Source of the DNA: Bacteroides nordii WAL 11050 = JCM 12987
GTDB taxonomy: Bacteria > Bacteroidota > Bacteroidia > Bacteroidales > Bacteroidaceae
Reading direction: 5' to 3'
Assembly (NCBI GenBank): GCA_000613465.1
Contig: BAJA01000003.1
Span: forward strand, 186,001-250,000
Length of the DNA stretch: 64,000 bases
Shown one piece after another: positions 51,816-62,225 of this stretch. The position numbers and the translations under genes were made by a program. Below the pieces are notes generated by a model. That model worked only from the letters and a program-made list of their open reading frames with translations. It was not told the DNA's origin and did no database searches. Within the stretch, counting starts at the first letter, position 1, and each line of letters begins with the position of its first letter.

Positions 51816-53129
51816 TCAAAAAGTGATTAGTCCGCTTTCGTCCACGGCTTCTTCCGTTGCGATCTCTTCTTCCAAAGCTGCTTTTGCTCTAATTTTGCCA
51901 AGAGTGGTTTTATCACGCTGGTAGGTTGGTGAATCTTCTACCATTGCAATGATATCGTCATTATCCAGATCTTCAGCACTGAAAATGTAGATATGACGGC
52001 GTTTACGAATATTTTTACTTCCAATGCTGCTGGCACTTTCGCCATATGCTTTGCGAATACGCTCTTTGTTTTTCTCCTTCTCTTCTTCCAGTTGGAGTTG
52101 GCGTTCTTCTTCTTCCTGGCTGCGTTTCTCGAGCACACTGTCCATACCTGGCACGTCTTCTACACCAAATCCGGTAGCAAGCACGGTTATTTTTACTTTC
52201 TTATCCAGTGAATTGTCCATAGCCACACCCCAGATAACTTCTACGCCTTCACGGAATTTGCTCATGAACTCGTGAATTTCGTTCATTTCTTCCATCATCA
52301 GTTCTGAGTTAGGACAGAAAGAAACATTCAGCATGACCTTCTTTGCGTTGAATATATCGTTGTTGTTCAGTAGCGGTGAGTGCAAGGCATCATCGATGGC
52401 CTTTGTCACACGATTTTCACCCTCTCCGAAACCGGTACTCATAATGGCTACGCCACCGTCTTTCAAGATCGTTTTTACATCTGCAAAGTCCAGATTTACC
52501 GTACCGCGCATGGTGATAATTTCAGCTATACTTTTGGCTGCGATAGAAAGTGTGTCATCCGCTTTTCCAAACGCATTCATAAAAGTAAGGTCTGAATAGA
52601 TTTCTCTCAGGCGTTCATTGTTGATAACTAACAGAGCATCTACATGCTGGGCGATACGCTCTACGCCATCCAATGCCTGGATGATTTTCTTTTCTCCTTC
52701 GAAGATGAAAGGGATAGTTACGATACCTACAGTCAGGATATCCATCTCCTTGGCGATACGGGCTATAACAGGAGCAGCACCGGTTCCTGTTCCCCCTCCC
52801 ATTCCGGCAGTGATAAATACCATTTTGGTACCATCATTCAGTAGGGTCTTGATGTCTTCGATACTTTCTTCGGCTGCATCACGTGCCCGGTCGGGGCGGT
52901 TACCGGCTCCCAGACCTTCCGTAATGTTACGACCTAATTGTAGTTTCACCGGCACGGGTGATTCTGCCAATGCCTGATTATCTGTATTACAGAGAACGAA
53001 TGTTACGTCATGTATACCCTCCCTGTACATGTGGTTTACGGCGTTACCGCCACCACCGCCTACACCAATTACTTTGATGATCTTTGGCGAATCTGTCGGG
53101 AAATCGAATTGTACTATCTCGTCCGTCAT
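51816..53129 (-). CDS. ftsZ: Cell division protein FtsZ
   Basis: 437 aa tubulin-like GTPase that forms the division ring. GTPase motifs: IKVIGVGGGGGNAVNHMYREG, the tubulin signature GMGGGTGTGAAPVIA near residue 107, and NNERLREIYSDL with TKAIDDAL later. After the core (to about 320) comes a charged linker (ERQLQLEEEKEKNKERIRK) and a C-terminal tail (VDESGLITF). Directly after ftsA. Confidence 0.97.
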   Translation of the reverse strand: MTDEIVQFDFPTDSPKIIKVIGVGGGGGNAVNHMYREGIHDVTFVLCNTDNQALAESPVPVKLQLGRNITEGLGAGNRPDRARDAAEESIEDIKTLLNDGTKMVFITAGMGGGTGTGAAPVIARIAKEMDILTVGIVTIPFIFEGEKKIIQALDGVERIAQHVDALLVINNERLREIYSDLTFMNAFGKADDTLSIAAKSIAEIITMRGTVNLDFADVKTILKDGGVAIMSTGFGEGENRVTKAIDDALHSPLLNNNDIFNAKKVMLNVSFCPNSELMMEEMNEIHEFMSKFREGVEVIWGVAMDNSLDKKVKITVLATGFGVEDVPGMDSVLEKRSQEEEERQLQLEEEKEKNKERIRKAYGESASSIGSKNIRKRRHIYIFSAEDLDNDDIIAMVEDSPTYQRDKTTLGKIRAKAALEEEIATEEAVDESGLITF

Positions 53130-53209
53130 GATATTTATTATTTATTCCCTATGTCATGACCATTATCTGATATTGACACTAAGGTACGTTTTCTATTTAC
53201 AATTTACTA

Positions 53210-54643
53210 TTATTTCATATCGTCATCCGAAAAGATCTCGTTAGAAATCTTGTTGAAAGTCTTTTCAAACCAACTGGGACCCTCTTTTTTCTTCTTTCGT
53301 GCCTCTTCCTTCTTACGTTTTTCTTCTTCTTTACGGCGTCTGTCTTCGTCCCGGCGTCGTTTATCTTCTTCATCTTTCTTCTTCTTTGCTTCGCGGGCGG
53401 CAGCTTCCTGTTCTTTCAGTGCTTCATCTTCTTCGAACATATTGACCGGTTCGGTTATGACAGGTTGCGAATGAGTTACAGGACGTGTTTCTATCAGACA
53501 ACAGTTCTCTTTTCCTTCAAACAGCAAACCGAACAATGTGTTTTGAGTGCCGTCTTTCTTTATGAGATCACTATCTGTCTGTATCGTATTACGGATACTC
53601 CTGGCAGTCCGTATCTTTTCAATTTTACTCCTTTTGCGAAGCATGGTGTCCAGATTTTTTAGATTAGCGGCTCCACCGGTGATGATAATACCGGACAATA
53701 ATTTGTCATCGTAGCCTGATAACTGGATTTGATTCCATACATTGGTGATGATTTCTTCTGCTCGCGCTTCGATAATGTTGTTTAATGCTTGTAACTCAAC
53801 TGTACGGCTTCCATCTTCGAGTTGGCAAGTAGCGGCTTCTTCACTTTCTTCTTCCTCGTACATTACATTCCCGAAAGTTATTTTCAGGCGTTCAGCTTCT
53901 TCCTCTTCCATCTGCATGGAGGTGATGTCGCGCGTAATGCTGTTTCCACCTAACGGCAAAACAGTGAGGAAACGAAGAATATTATTTTTATAAACAGAGA
54001 TCGTAGTGGTGTCAGCTCCGAAGTCGATAAGCGCACAGCCCGAACGGCGTTCACTTTCGCTTAGTACGGCATTGGCAGTTACTAATGGAGAGATAAGCAG
54101 GTCGGCTATCTCTATTTTAGCCTGTTCGAAACAGCGTTCCAGATTTTTTTTGATCGAAGCCCGTGCTACGATATTCAGGAAACGTCCTTCGATATGGCTA
54201 CCGGCCACTCCTACAGGATCTGCTTGCAGGTTGTTGCCGATCTTATATTCCTGTGGGGCAACATCCAATATATCCATGTCTACCAACGGAATTTCCAGAT
54301 TCTCATCGCAGATAGCATCCACTAACTCTTGCGAGATGATTGTTTCTTCGTTCAGGTCACGGCTTACGACATTCCGTACGGTACGGAGTGATTGTCCGCC
54401 GATACCTACATATACCTTGGCGATTGAGTTTTTCAGATCGCCTTCCAACTTGTTAATGATGGACGTAAGGCTTTGGGCTGTCTTATCCAGATTATAGATA
54501 ATTCCTTTTCGGATGAACGAAGAAGAATCTTCTTTGGCATAAGCCAACACCTGCATACTTCCGTCACTGTTCTTTCTTCCGGCAATGCCGGTAACCTTTG
54601 ATGAACCCAGTTCAATAGCGGCGATAAATTCTGTTGTTGCCAT
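53210..54643 (-). CDS. ftsA: Cell division protein FtsA
   Basis: 477 aa actin-like protein that tethers FtsZ to the membrane. ATPase and SHS2 domains: FIAAIELGSSKVTGIAGR, VYVGIGGQSLRTV, GCALIDFGADTTTISVYKN, LGGNSITRDI, SGIIITGGAANLKNLD. From about residue 400 it carries a highly charged Lys/Arg/Glu stretch (AAREAKKKKDEEDKRRRDED and on) before the membrane-binding amphipathic end SWFEKTFNKISNEIF. This linker is much longer than in E. coli FtsA. Confidence 0.96.
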   Translation of the reverse strand: MATTEFIAAIELGSSKVTGIAGRKNSDGSMQVLAYAKEDSSSFIRKGIIYNLDKTAQSLTSIINKLEGDLKNSIAKVYVGIGGQSLRTVRNVVSRDLNEETIISQELVDAICDENLEIPLVDMDILDVAPQEYKIGNNLQADPVGVAGSHIEGRFLNIVARASIKKNLERCFEQAKIEIADLLISPLVTANAVLSESERRSGCALIDFGADTTTISVYKNNILRFLTVLPLGGNSITRDITSMQMEEEEAERLKITFGNVMYEEEESEEAATCQLEDGSRTVELQALNNIIEARAEEIITNVWNQIQLSGYDDKLLSGIIITGGAANLKNLDTMLRKRSKIEKIRTARSIRNTIQTDSDLIKKDGTQNTLFGLLFEGKENCCLIETRPVTHSQPVITEPVNMFEEDEALKEQEAAAREAKKKKDEEDKRRRDEDRRRKEEEKRKKEEARKKKKEGPSWFEKTFNKISNEIFSDDDMK

Positions 54644-54701
54644 ATTTCTTATTTACGATTTTACAATTTACTATTTACAATTGGCTGCGCGCAGGCATTC
54701 A

Positions 54702-55439
54702 TCATTGATGCTTGGTGCAGATAATCTGGTTACTGAACTCCAGACTGATGCGTGAATATTTATTCCATCCCACTTCGTTCAAGGCTTTCCCATAGAATGT
54801 TTTCAGGCGATCCAGTTTATCTTCAAAGTGTTCCAGTTTTCCAAGATAGACAATATGATCACCTACCCGTGGTACCAATTCAATATCCTTACCGGGTAGT
54901 ACATGAATTTGTTCTATCTGAGCATCCCAGAACGGATTGTTCTGCAAAAATACACCAAACTTATATAAATCCCTCATTGCAAACGACTTTTCTACATTTC
55001 CGGTTACAATTGTCCGGCGAGCTACGCATTTGGCTTCGGGTGGCATGATGGTTCCTTTGTTATCGACATAATAGTTCTCGCCATTATTACTCATGATACG
55101 GAGTATTGGAATACGCTGTTTAACTTCTACACAGAGTTTGCCACTGGGAGTTTTGTAGCATTCTGTTTCGTCAATAAGCGGGTGTTTATCCAGTTCCCGT
55201 TCTAGGGTCTTAGTCTGGATGCGTTCCATTTTCTTTCCTACGGGGTAGATTCCTTTCTTTTGTAGTATTCCGGCTACTTCGTCTTTGGTTACGAAACCGG
55301 CATAAACCGTGTCCTTGATAATTAATTCCATGTCACGACAAACCTGGTTGGCCGGTTTACGGTTGAATACTGTCACGGCTATACACAGATAGGCAGTGAC
55401 GAGCAACAGGACGAGGGATAAAAGAATCCGTTTCAGCAT
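54702..55439 (-). CDS. ftsQ: Cell division protein FtsQ
   Basis: 245 aa, with one N-terminal membrane segment (ILLSLVLLLVTAYLCIAV), a POTRA-like region (DTVYAGFVTKDEVAGILQKKGIYPVGKKM), and a periplasmic FtsQ part (YYVDNKGTIMPPEAKCVARRTIVTGNV). Sequence is weakly conserved in general; identity rests on layout and position between murC and ftsA. Confidence 0.88.
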   Translation of the reverse strand: MLKRILLSLVLLLVTAYLCIAVTVFNRKPANQVCRDMELIIKDTVYAGFVTKDEVAGILQKKGIYPVGKKMERIQTKTLERELDKHPLIDETECYKTPSGKLCVEVKQRIPILRIMSNNGENYYVDNKGTIMPPEAKCVARRTIVTGNVEKSFAMRDLYKFGVFLQNNPFWDAQIEQIHVLPGKDIELVPRVGDHIVYLGKLEHFEDKLDRLKTFYGKALNEVGWNKYSRISLEFSNQIICTKHQ

Positions 55440-55469
55440 AATGACATTTACAATTATACGATTTACAAT

Positions 55470-56864
55470 TTATGATTGAGGTTTGTTCAATCTTGTATTT
55501 AATTTTTCTGTAATAGATGGAACATAGTTGTCTATGTCACCAGCTCCAAGAGTGATTAATACTTCTATATTCTTGTTTTCCAGGATATTCAGAATTTCTT
55601 CTTTTTTACACATACATTTCTCAATACCGGGACGGAGATTATCGTAAATCAGTTGGCTGGTTACTCCCGGTATGGGTTGTTCACGCGCCGGGTAGATATC
55701 TACCAGAATTACTTCGTCCAAGAGGGATAAACTACTTGCAAAATCTTTATAAAAATCACGCGTACGTGTATATAGATGAGGTTGGAAGATAGCTGTAATC
55801 TTTTTGTCTTTATACAATTCGCGGATAGACAGCACACTCTGTTTGATCTCTGACGGATGATGAGCATAATCACTCAGAAAGACTACGCGATCATTTTTGA
55901 TTTTAAAATCGAAACGGCGGTCCACTCCATGGAAACTCGCCATACCTTGTTTAATTTCCTCATTTGTGACACCATTCAGGTGAGCAAGTGCCATGGCAGC
56001 TACTCCATTTTCGATGTTGATACTTATGGGTATCCCCAGTTGGATATCGTTGATACGTACCTCCGGTCCGACAAAGTCAATGAAGATCTCACCGTTTCCG
56101 ATACGGATATTTTCAGCATGGAAATCACCTTCGTCGCGCGAATAAGTATATACTTTCACTCCTTGCTGTACCTGAGGTTGCAGCGAAATACCTTTGCGAA
56201 TAATCAATGCACCACCTGGCTGAATAAGCGTGGTGTAGTGTTCAAAACTTTCAAGGTATGCTTCTGCTGTTCCGTAGATATCCAGATGATCGGGATCCGT
56301 AGATGTGATGACGGACATAAACGGAGATAGCCAGTGGAAGGAACGGTCAAATTCATCCGCTTCGATTACAGTGTACGGGCTTGTCTTCGAAAGTAGCAGG
56401 TTAGTTCCATAATTCTTGGAAATTCCTCCTAAGAAAGCTGTACACCCCACATGTGACTGGTGTAACAAATGTGCAGTCATCGTCGAAGTAGTTGTCTTTC
56501 CATGGGTCCCGGCTACGCAAAGCCCTTTACTGGAGTGCGTAATGGTTCCCAATACCTGGGCGCGTTTCTGTATTTCAAAACCGTTGTTACGGAAATAAAC
56601 CAGTTCGGCATGTTCCTGTGGTACGGCGGGTGTCAGTACGACGAGAGTACTTTCCTTGTCTTTACATTCTTCGGGAATCAGGTCTGCGTCTTCTTCGTAG
56701 TGTATTTGTGCACCTTCGGCAATAAGGCACTCAGTTAGTTCGCTGGGAGTACGGTCATAACCGGCTACGAATTTTCCTCTGGAAAGAAAGTAACGTACAA
56801 GTGCACTCATTCCGATGCCACCGGCACCAACAAAATAGACTGATTTTATAGTTTCGATATTCAT
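55470..56864 (-). CDS. murC: UDP-N-acetylmuramate-L-alanine ligase MurC
   Basis: 464 aa cytoplasmic Mur ligase that adds L-Ala to UDP-MurNAc. N-terminal Rossmann GAGGIGMSALVRYFLSRG, ATP-binding GTHGKTTTSTM near residue 118, EADEFDRSF, HHPSEIKQS and a C-terminal domain (FQPHLYTRTRDFYKDF). Its start overlaps the murG stop (ATGA), so translation is coupled. Confidence 0.97.
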   Translation of the reverse strand: MNIETIKSVYFVGAGGIGMSALVRYFLSRGKFVAGYDRTPSELTECLIAEGAQIHYEEDADLIPEECKDKESTLVVLTPAVPQEHAELVYFRNNGFEIQKRAQVLGTITHSSKGLCVAGTHGKTTTSTMTAHLLHQSHVGCTAFLGGISKNYGTNLLLSKTSPYTVIEADEFDRSFHWLSPFMSVITSTDPDHLDIYGTAEAYLESFEHYTTLIQPGGALIIRKGISLQPQVQQGVKVYTYSRDEGDFHAENIRIGNGEIFIDFVGPEVRINDIQLGIPISINIENGVAAMALAHLNGVTNEEIKQGMASFHGVDRRFDFKIKNDRVVFLSDYAHHPSEIKQSVLSIRELYKDKKITAIFQPHLYTRTRDFYKDFASSLSLLDEVILVDIYPAREQPIPGVTSQLIYDNLRPGIEKCMCKKEEILNILENKNIEVLITLGAGDIDNYVPSITEKLNTRLNKPQS

Positions 56865-57973
56865 TGTTGTGCTAATTTTATCACTTCTTTTGCTATGATA
56901 GTAGCAGAGTCCGGCAATGCTAACTTTGCTATATTCTCACTTAAATCTTTTAATTTTGTAGCATTGGTAATTGTTTCTAATGCTACGGACAACAGTTTCT
57001 CTTCTGCTTCTACATCTTTTACATATATGGCAGCCTGCTTATTGACCAAGGCCAATGCATTCTTAGTCTGATGGTCTTCAGCTACATTAGGCGAAGGAAC
57101 CAGAATAACCGGTTTGCTCAGCAGGCAGAACTCTGATATAGAACCCGCACCAGCCCGGGAGATCACCAAATCAGCTGCTGAATAAGCTGTAGCCATGTCT
57201 TTAATAAAGTCTGTTACATACAGATTCGGAATTTCTCCTGCTGTTTTAACAGCTTCCATTACCTGTTGGTAATATATTTTTCCTGTTTGCCAAATGAATT
57301 GAATGCCGCTTGTCTCTTTTATGGTTTGTAACCCTGCTATCAACGTATTATTAATGGTACGTGCGCCAAGGCTACCTCCCAAGATCAACATTGTTTTCTT
57401 TTCCGGGCTGAGTCCGAAAGCCTGTATGGCCTCTTCCCGGCTTTGAGTATTGGTAAACAGGTTTTGGCGAACCGGGTTTCCTGTCATCAGTATTTTATCT
57501 GCCGGAAAGAATTTTTCCATACCATCATACGCCACGCATATTTTACATGCTTTCTTTGCTAATAACTTATTGGTTACTCCTGCATAAGAATTTTGTTCTT
57601 GTATCAGAGTGGGAACTCCCATCATACCAGCCATCTTCAGAGTTGGTCCGCTGGCATAGCCACCAACACCTACTGCTACCTGAGGGCGAAACTTCTTAAT
57701 GATACTCTTTGCTTTCCATTGGCTACGCGCCAGTTTAATGAGTACAGCGAAGTTCTTCCACAGGCGTTTACGGTCGAATCCGGCAACCGGTAGCCCGATA
57801 ATCTCATAACCGGCATCAGGTACGCGTTGCATTTCCATTCGGCCTTCAGCACCAACGAATAATATTTTAGCATCAGGACACTGCTCTTTTATGGCATTGG
57901 CGATGGATACAGCCGGAAAGATATGTCCTCCTGTACCACCGCCACTGATGATGATTCTAAGCTCTTTTTCCAT
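56861..57973 (-). CDS. murG: MurG, lipid II-forming GlcNAc transferase
   Basis: 370 aa GT28 enzyme that adds GlcNAc to lipid I at the inner face of the membrane. IIISGGGTGGHIFPAVSIANA near the start, GVGGYASGPTL, IQEQNSYAGVTNKLLAKKA, LILGGSLGARTINNTL and the UDP-binding ISRAGAGSISEFCLLSKPVILVPSP. Complete. Confidence 0.97.
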   Translation of the reverse strand: MEKELRIIISGGGTGGHIFPAVSIANAIKEQCPDAKILFVGAEGRMEMQRVPDAGYEIIGLPVAGFDRKRLWKNFAVLIKLARSQWKAKSIIKKFRPQVAVGVGGYASGPTLKMAGMMGVPTLIQEQNSYAGVTNKLLAKKACKICVAYDGMEKFFPADKILMTGNPVRQNLFTNTQSREEAIQAFGLSPEKKTMLILGGSLGARTINNTLIAGLQTIKETSGIQFIWQTGKIYYQQVMEAVKTAGEIPNLYVTDFIKDMATAYSAADLVISRAGAGSISEFCLLSKPVILVPSPNVAEDHQTKNALALVNKQAAIYVKDVEAEEKLLSVALETITNATKLKDLSENIAKLALPDSATIIAKEVIKLAQQ

Positions 57974-58046
57974 TATACATTATTTTAGTGAACTACTGAT
58001 CGCGGATATCATAGGATATCGGGACGCAACGACCTGTAACTCTTAA

Positions 58047-59339
58047 CTATTTCTCTTTCTCAAACTCTGCATCACTATTCAACACCTGTGCTGTAGGTTC
58101 TGCAACTATCTGAGCCTCGGTTGTTTCTGCTGCTATCTGCATTTGTAGTTGTGCGTCACGTTCTTTCTGCTCTTCGAGATACGCAGTATAACGACTTACA
58201 CTCAATATCATACCGATATAGGCACAGTTTATTAAAGTTGAAGTTCCTCCTTTACTGATGAGTGGCAGAGGTTGACCTGTCACCGGGAATAAACCAACGG
58301 CTACCATCATATTTAAAATTGCCTGCGATACCAACATGAGTGCTATGCCCATTACCAGAAAAGCAGGGAACGTTCGTTCGCATTTTTGGGCTATGCGCCC
58401 GGCGCGTACCAGTAGCCAGATATATAGGCAAACAACGAAAGCTCCTCCCACCAGACCAAGCTCTTCTATAATGATGGCAAAAATAAAATCAGAGAATGCC
58501 TGACTCAAAAAGTCACGTTGAATAGAGTTGCCAGGTGCTTTACCAACAAAATTACTTGTTGCAATAGCAATACGGGCATGCGCTATCTGGGCATCTTTGT
58601 CTATATCAAATTTTGCAGCCGGTACTTCCTCTTTTTCTGTGAAATTGGTGATACGACTTTTCCATGTGTCAAAACGATGCAGGAAAGGAATATCCGAATC
58701 CTTTGGGATGGCCAACAAAAATACGACACCTATTACACCTACCAATCCCAATGAGCCTATTAAAAGAAGTAGTTTCCGTGCTGCTACCCGGCCGATAAAC
58801 ATCATCAGAAATACAACTCCGAATAGTAACATCGCTGTTGAAAGGTTTTCCGGAGCAATCAACAGGCAAACAAGCCCGGTGATAATCATGATGTATTTGA
58901 ATGCCTTCGGATTGGCACCTTCGTCATCCTGTCTTTTGGATAGAATAAAAGAAACTGCAATAACCACAGCCATCTTTGCCAGCTCCGATGGCTGGAACTG
59001 TAATCCCATGAACGACATCCAACGTGCTGCACCATTGACGCGATCGCCTGTGATAACACCCATGAGCGTAACAAAAGCCAGCAGTACAACAGAGACAGGG
59101 TATAGGAAAACAGGGAATACCTGAAACCATTTATAAGGAATATTGTGCATCAACACTACAACAACGGCCCCCACCATCAGGATGATAGAATGCTGTGTGA
59201 TCGGTCCCCAGTGGTCCCCGCTCTTATACGTCAGGGTGCTGGCTGCCGAAAATACCTCAATGATTGAGATGAGGCAGAGGCAGAGAAAGATAATCCAGAT
59301 TACCTTATCGCCCTTGAATATGTTCTTTAATAGATCCAC
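58047..59339 (-). CDS. ftsW: FtsW, SEDS peptidoglycan polymerase
   Basis: 430 aa with about ten membrane segments. SEDS features: IIFLCLCLISIIEVFSAASTLTYK, RWMSFMGLQFQPSELAKMAVVIA, HARIAIATSNFVGKAPGNSIQRDFLSQAFSDFIF cut into its parts, GLFPVTGQPLPLISKGGTS. Placed between murD and murG; RodA is the alternative but position favours FtsW. The cytoplasmic tail (from about 385) is Glu/Ala/Gln-rich. Confidence 0.95.
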   Translation of the reverse strand: MDLLKNIFKGDKVIWIIFLCLCLISIIEVFSAASTLTYKSGDHWGPITQHSIILMVGAVVVVLMHNIPYKWFQVFPVFLYPVSVVLLAFVTLMGVITGDRVNGAARWMSFMGLQFQPSELAKMAVVIAVSFILSKRQDDEGANPKAFKYIMIITGLVCLLIAPENLSTAMLLFGVVFLMMFIGRVAARKLLLLIGSLGLVGVIGVVFLLAIPKDSDIPFLHRFDTWKSRITNFTEKEEVPAAKFDIDKDAQIAHARIAIATSNFVGKAPGNSIQRDFLSQAFSDFIFAIIIEELGLVGGAFVVCLYIWLLVRAGRIAQKCERTFPAFLVMGIALMLVSQAILNMMVAVGLFPVTGQPLPLISKGGTSTLINCAYIGMILSVSRYTAYLEEQKERDAQLQMQIAAETTEAQIVAEPTAQVLNSDAEFEKEK

Positions 59340-59368
59340 TGTTTTAATTAAGAATTAAAGATTAAAAA

Positions 59369-60702
59369 TTAGAGGGCGCGAACGTACTCTTTGAATTGGT
59401 CGCCACGATCTTCGTAACTCTTGAAGAGATCGAAGGAGGCACAACAAGGACTTAACAGTACGGTTTCACCTTTTTTAGCCAGTTTATATGCAGCTTCTAC
59501 TGCATCTTTCATGCCGGTCTGTACATCGGCTACCGGTAATCCGAACCGGTCGAAAAAAGCATGTAGTTTTTCATTGTGCAGTCCCAGATACACCAATGCC
59601 GAACATTTTTCGCGTACCAGATCTTCTATTTCTGTATAGTCATTTCCTTTATCCTTACCACCAAGTATAAGCACTGTTTTGGTGGTCATACTTTGCAGTG
59701 CATACCAACAAGAGTTTACATTGGTGGCTTTGGAGTCATTGATAAAATCAATACCACCTACGCGGGCTACTTTCTCTAAACGGTGTTCCACTCCTTTAAA
59801 ATCCGACAATGCTTTGCGGATATCTTCTTTGGTAATACCGGCAAGATTGGCCGAGATACCTGCTGCCAGTGAATTATAGAGATTATGTTGTCCGGTCAGT
59901 GCCAACTTCTCTTGTTCCATGTTGAACGCAATTGGCTCTGTGATTTTTACCTCATTATCCTCTACATAGGCAATTGCTCCATCCTCTTTTACTGCTGCGA
60001 ATGGGTATAAGTGTGCCTTTAAGCCGTGCTTTTCCAGTTCTCGTTTGATGATAGGATCGTCATTCCAGAAAACGAAAGCATCGTCCTGAGTTTGGTTTTG
60101 GGTAATACGGAATTTGGCATCAATATAATTTTGCATACAGTGATCGTAACGATCCAGATGATCCGGCGTTATATTCATCAGGACAGCGATATTTGCACGA
60201 AATTCGTACATGTTGTCCAGTTGAAATGAACTTAGTTCGATTACATAATAATCATGCTTGCCTTCTGCTACTTGTAAAGCCAGGCTTTTTCCTATATTTC
60301 CTGCCAGTCCCACATTTAGTCCTGCACTTTTAAAAATGTGATAAATAAGGCTGGTTGTTGTTGTTTTTCCGTTTGATCCGGTGATACAAACCATCTTTGC
60401 ATCCGTATAGCGTCCGGCAAATTCTATTTCCGATATGATCGGCGTGCCTTGTGCCTTTAGTTTCAGAATCAATGGAGCATCATTCGGAATCCCCGGGCTT
60501 TTTACTACCTCGTCGGCATTCAGAATCAATTCTTCGGTATGATGACCTTCTTCCCAGGCAATACCGTGGCTGTCGAGTTGTTCCTTGTATTTGTCCTTAA
60601 TGGCGGACATATCTGATACAAACGTCTCGAATCCTTTTACCTTGCTAATACGGCAGCACCTGCGCCGCTTTCACCTGCTCCTAAAATTACAATTCTTTTC
60701 AT
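59369..60702 (-). CDS. murD: UDP-N-acetylmuramoyl-alanine-D-glutamate ligase MurD; frameshifted as read
   Basis: 444 aa once repaired. It adds D-Glu to UDP-MurNAc-L-Ala. The true start at 60702 reads MKRIVILGAGESGAGAAVLA; then one A is missing near 60642 (GCAAGGTAAAAGG for GCAAAGGTAAAAGG), and the rest is open. Motifs: GSNGKTTTTSLIYHIF near residue 113, NITPDHLDRYD, HRLEKVARVGGIDFINDSKATN, LILGGKDKGNDY and LLSPCCASFDLFKSYEDRGDQF. Essential in walled bacteria, so a real disruption is unlikely. Confidence 0.94.
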
Positions 60703-60869
60703 TCTCAATAATGTGCTAATAGGCCAATATGCTAATACACCAATGGCAGTGCACAAACTTTAATGGTTAATAATCCGGTTAATTCTCTCTGTTATCTTTG
60801 GGCTTCATGCTTCATTATTCCATTGTTTTTTTTAAATCGGCACATCGGTATGACGCATTGAATCCTTAT
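60703..60869. other. murD-mraY spacer
   Basis: 167 bp without an ORF. It holds GTGCTAATAGGCCAATATGC and ATGCTAATACACCAATGGC words on one side and AAATCGGCACATCGG on the other, which may be a decayed word repeat. No promoter or terminator that I can support. Confidence 0.4.
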
Positions 60870-62138
60870 TTATCTTATTTTTAATGTAATAATCGTTATG
60901 GCTGCCAGTACAATCGTTACAATCCAAAAGCGAACTGTGATTTTTGATTCGTGAAACAGATTGTCCGGTTTTGTAAACACTACCCGGCATCCGTCTTCTA
61001 TCTGATTTATTGATGTACGGAAATGGTCGTGTATAGGCGTACGTTTAAAGAGACGTTGTTTCACTCCTTTCCGTTTACCGACTTTATAATAGGCACGTTG
61101 CAGAATCACCGACAGGTTTTCTATCAGGAACACACCACAAAGAATCGGAATCAGTAATTCTTTGTGTATAATGATGGCAAATACGGCAATAATACCACCA
61201 ATTGTTAAGCTACCCGTATCTCCCATAAATACTTGTGCCGGATATGCATTGTACCATAAGAATCCTATCAGTGCACCGATAAATGCGCAAATGAAGATAA
61301 CCAGTTCTTCCGAACCGGGGATATACATAATGTTCAGGTATCCCGCGAATTCAATGTGGCTTGATACATATGCTAATATTCCCAATGTTAATCCGATGAT
61401 GGCAGAGTTACCCGCGGCCATACCGTCCATGCCGTCATTCAGATTGGCTCCGTTGGATACGGCTGTCACCACAAAGATGGTGATGATAACAAACAATATC
61501 CAACCGGCTGTTTGAGCATGATCACCCATAAAAGCTACCAGATCGGCATAATCAAGGTTATTGCTTTTAAAAAACGGAATGGTAGTCTGAGTAGACTTGA
61601 GATCATTCGTCCCATGTATAACCTCCATTTCACGTCCGGGAGTTTGTACCTCGATGTTTTCACGAATTACCACATCCGGGCTGAGGTATAGGGTTAATCC
61701 GACAATCAGCCCTAATCCTACCTGACCGATAATTTTAAACTTACCGTGTAATCCTTCTTTGTCTTTTTTGAATATTTTGATATAGTCATCGGCAAATCCC
61801 AGTGATCCCAGCCATACAGTGGTGATGAGCATCAATATCATATAGATATTATGTAATTTTCCAAGCAACAGGCAAGGTATCAAAATGGCTACAATGATGA
61901 TAACACCTCCCATACTGGGTACACCTACTTTGTTGACGCCAAAAGGATCGATTTTAGCATCACGCTGTGTTTCCGTGATTTGCTTTCGTTTCAGCAAATT
62001 GATAAACTTGTCACCCCAGATACTTGAAATCAGCAGTGCTAGAATGATAGCCATCAATGCACGGAAAGATGTATATCCAAACATTCCCGCTCCGGGGAAG
62101 TTTAATTTATGTAGCCACTCAAATAGATAGTATAACAT
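60870..62138 (-). CDS. mraY: MraY, phospho-MurNAc-pentapeptide transferase
   Basis: 422 aa integral membrane enzyme that makes lipid I. Motifs: GVPSMGGVIIIVAILIP, the Asp pair in LGFADDYIKIFKKDKEGL, NDGMDGMAAGNSAI, AFIGALIGFLWYNAYPAQVFMGDTGSL, and the HDHFRT-type KRTPIHDHFRTS near 390. A ~50-residue periplasmic insert (VVIRENIEVQTPG to FFKSNNLDYADL) is longer than in E. coli, as in other Bacteroidota. Confidence 0.97.
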   Translation of the reverse strand: MLYYLFEWLHKLNFPGAGMFGYTSFRALMAIILALLISSIWGDKFINLLKRKQITETQRDAKIDPFGVNKVGVPSMGGVIIIVAILIPCLLLGKLHNIYMILMLITTVWLGSLGFADDYIKIFKKDKEGLHGKFKIIGQVGLGLIVGLTLYLSPDVVIRENIEVQTPGREMEVIHGTNDLKSTQTTIPFFKSNNLDYADLVAFMGDHAQTAGWILFVIITIFVVTAVSNGANLNDGMDGMAAGNSAIIGLTLGILAYVSSHIEFAGYLNIMYIPGSEELVIFICAFIGALIGFLWYNAYPAQVFMGDTGSLTIGGIIAVFAIIIHKELLIPILCGVFLIENLSVILQRAYYKVGKRKGVKQRLFKRTPIHDHFRTSINQIEDGCRVVFTKPDNLFHESKITVRFWIVTIVLAAITIITLKIR

Positions 62139-62144
62139 GATTTT

Positions 62145-62225
62145 AGTGATAAGGGATTAGTGATAAACGATTAGTCGGCTGTGCTGTCAGGCTGCATAGC
62201 ACTAATCATTAATCACTAATCATTA
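62145..62225. repeat. Inverted word repeat with shared core, mraY-murE spacer
   Basis: GGGATTAGTGATAAACG / CACTAATCATTAATCAC arms, nearly the same words as in the sufD-sufS spacer, around an inverted core at 62177-62197 (GGCTGTGCT, five bases, GCTGCAT). The right arm runs into the end of murE. Confidence 0.8.
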
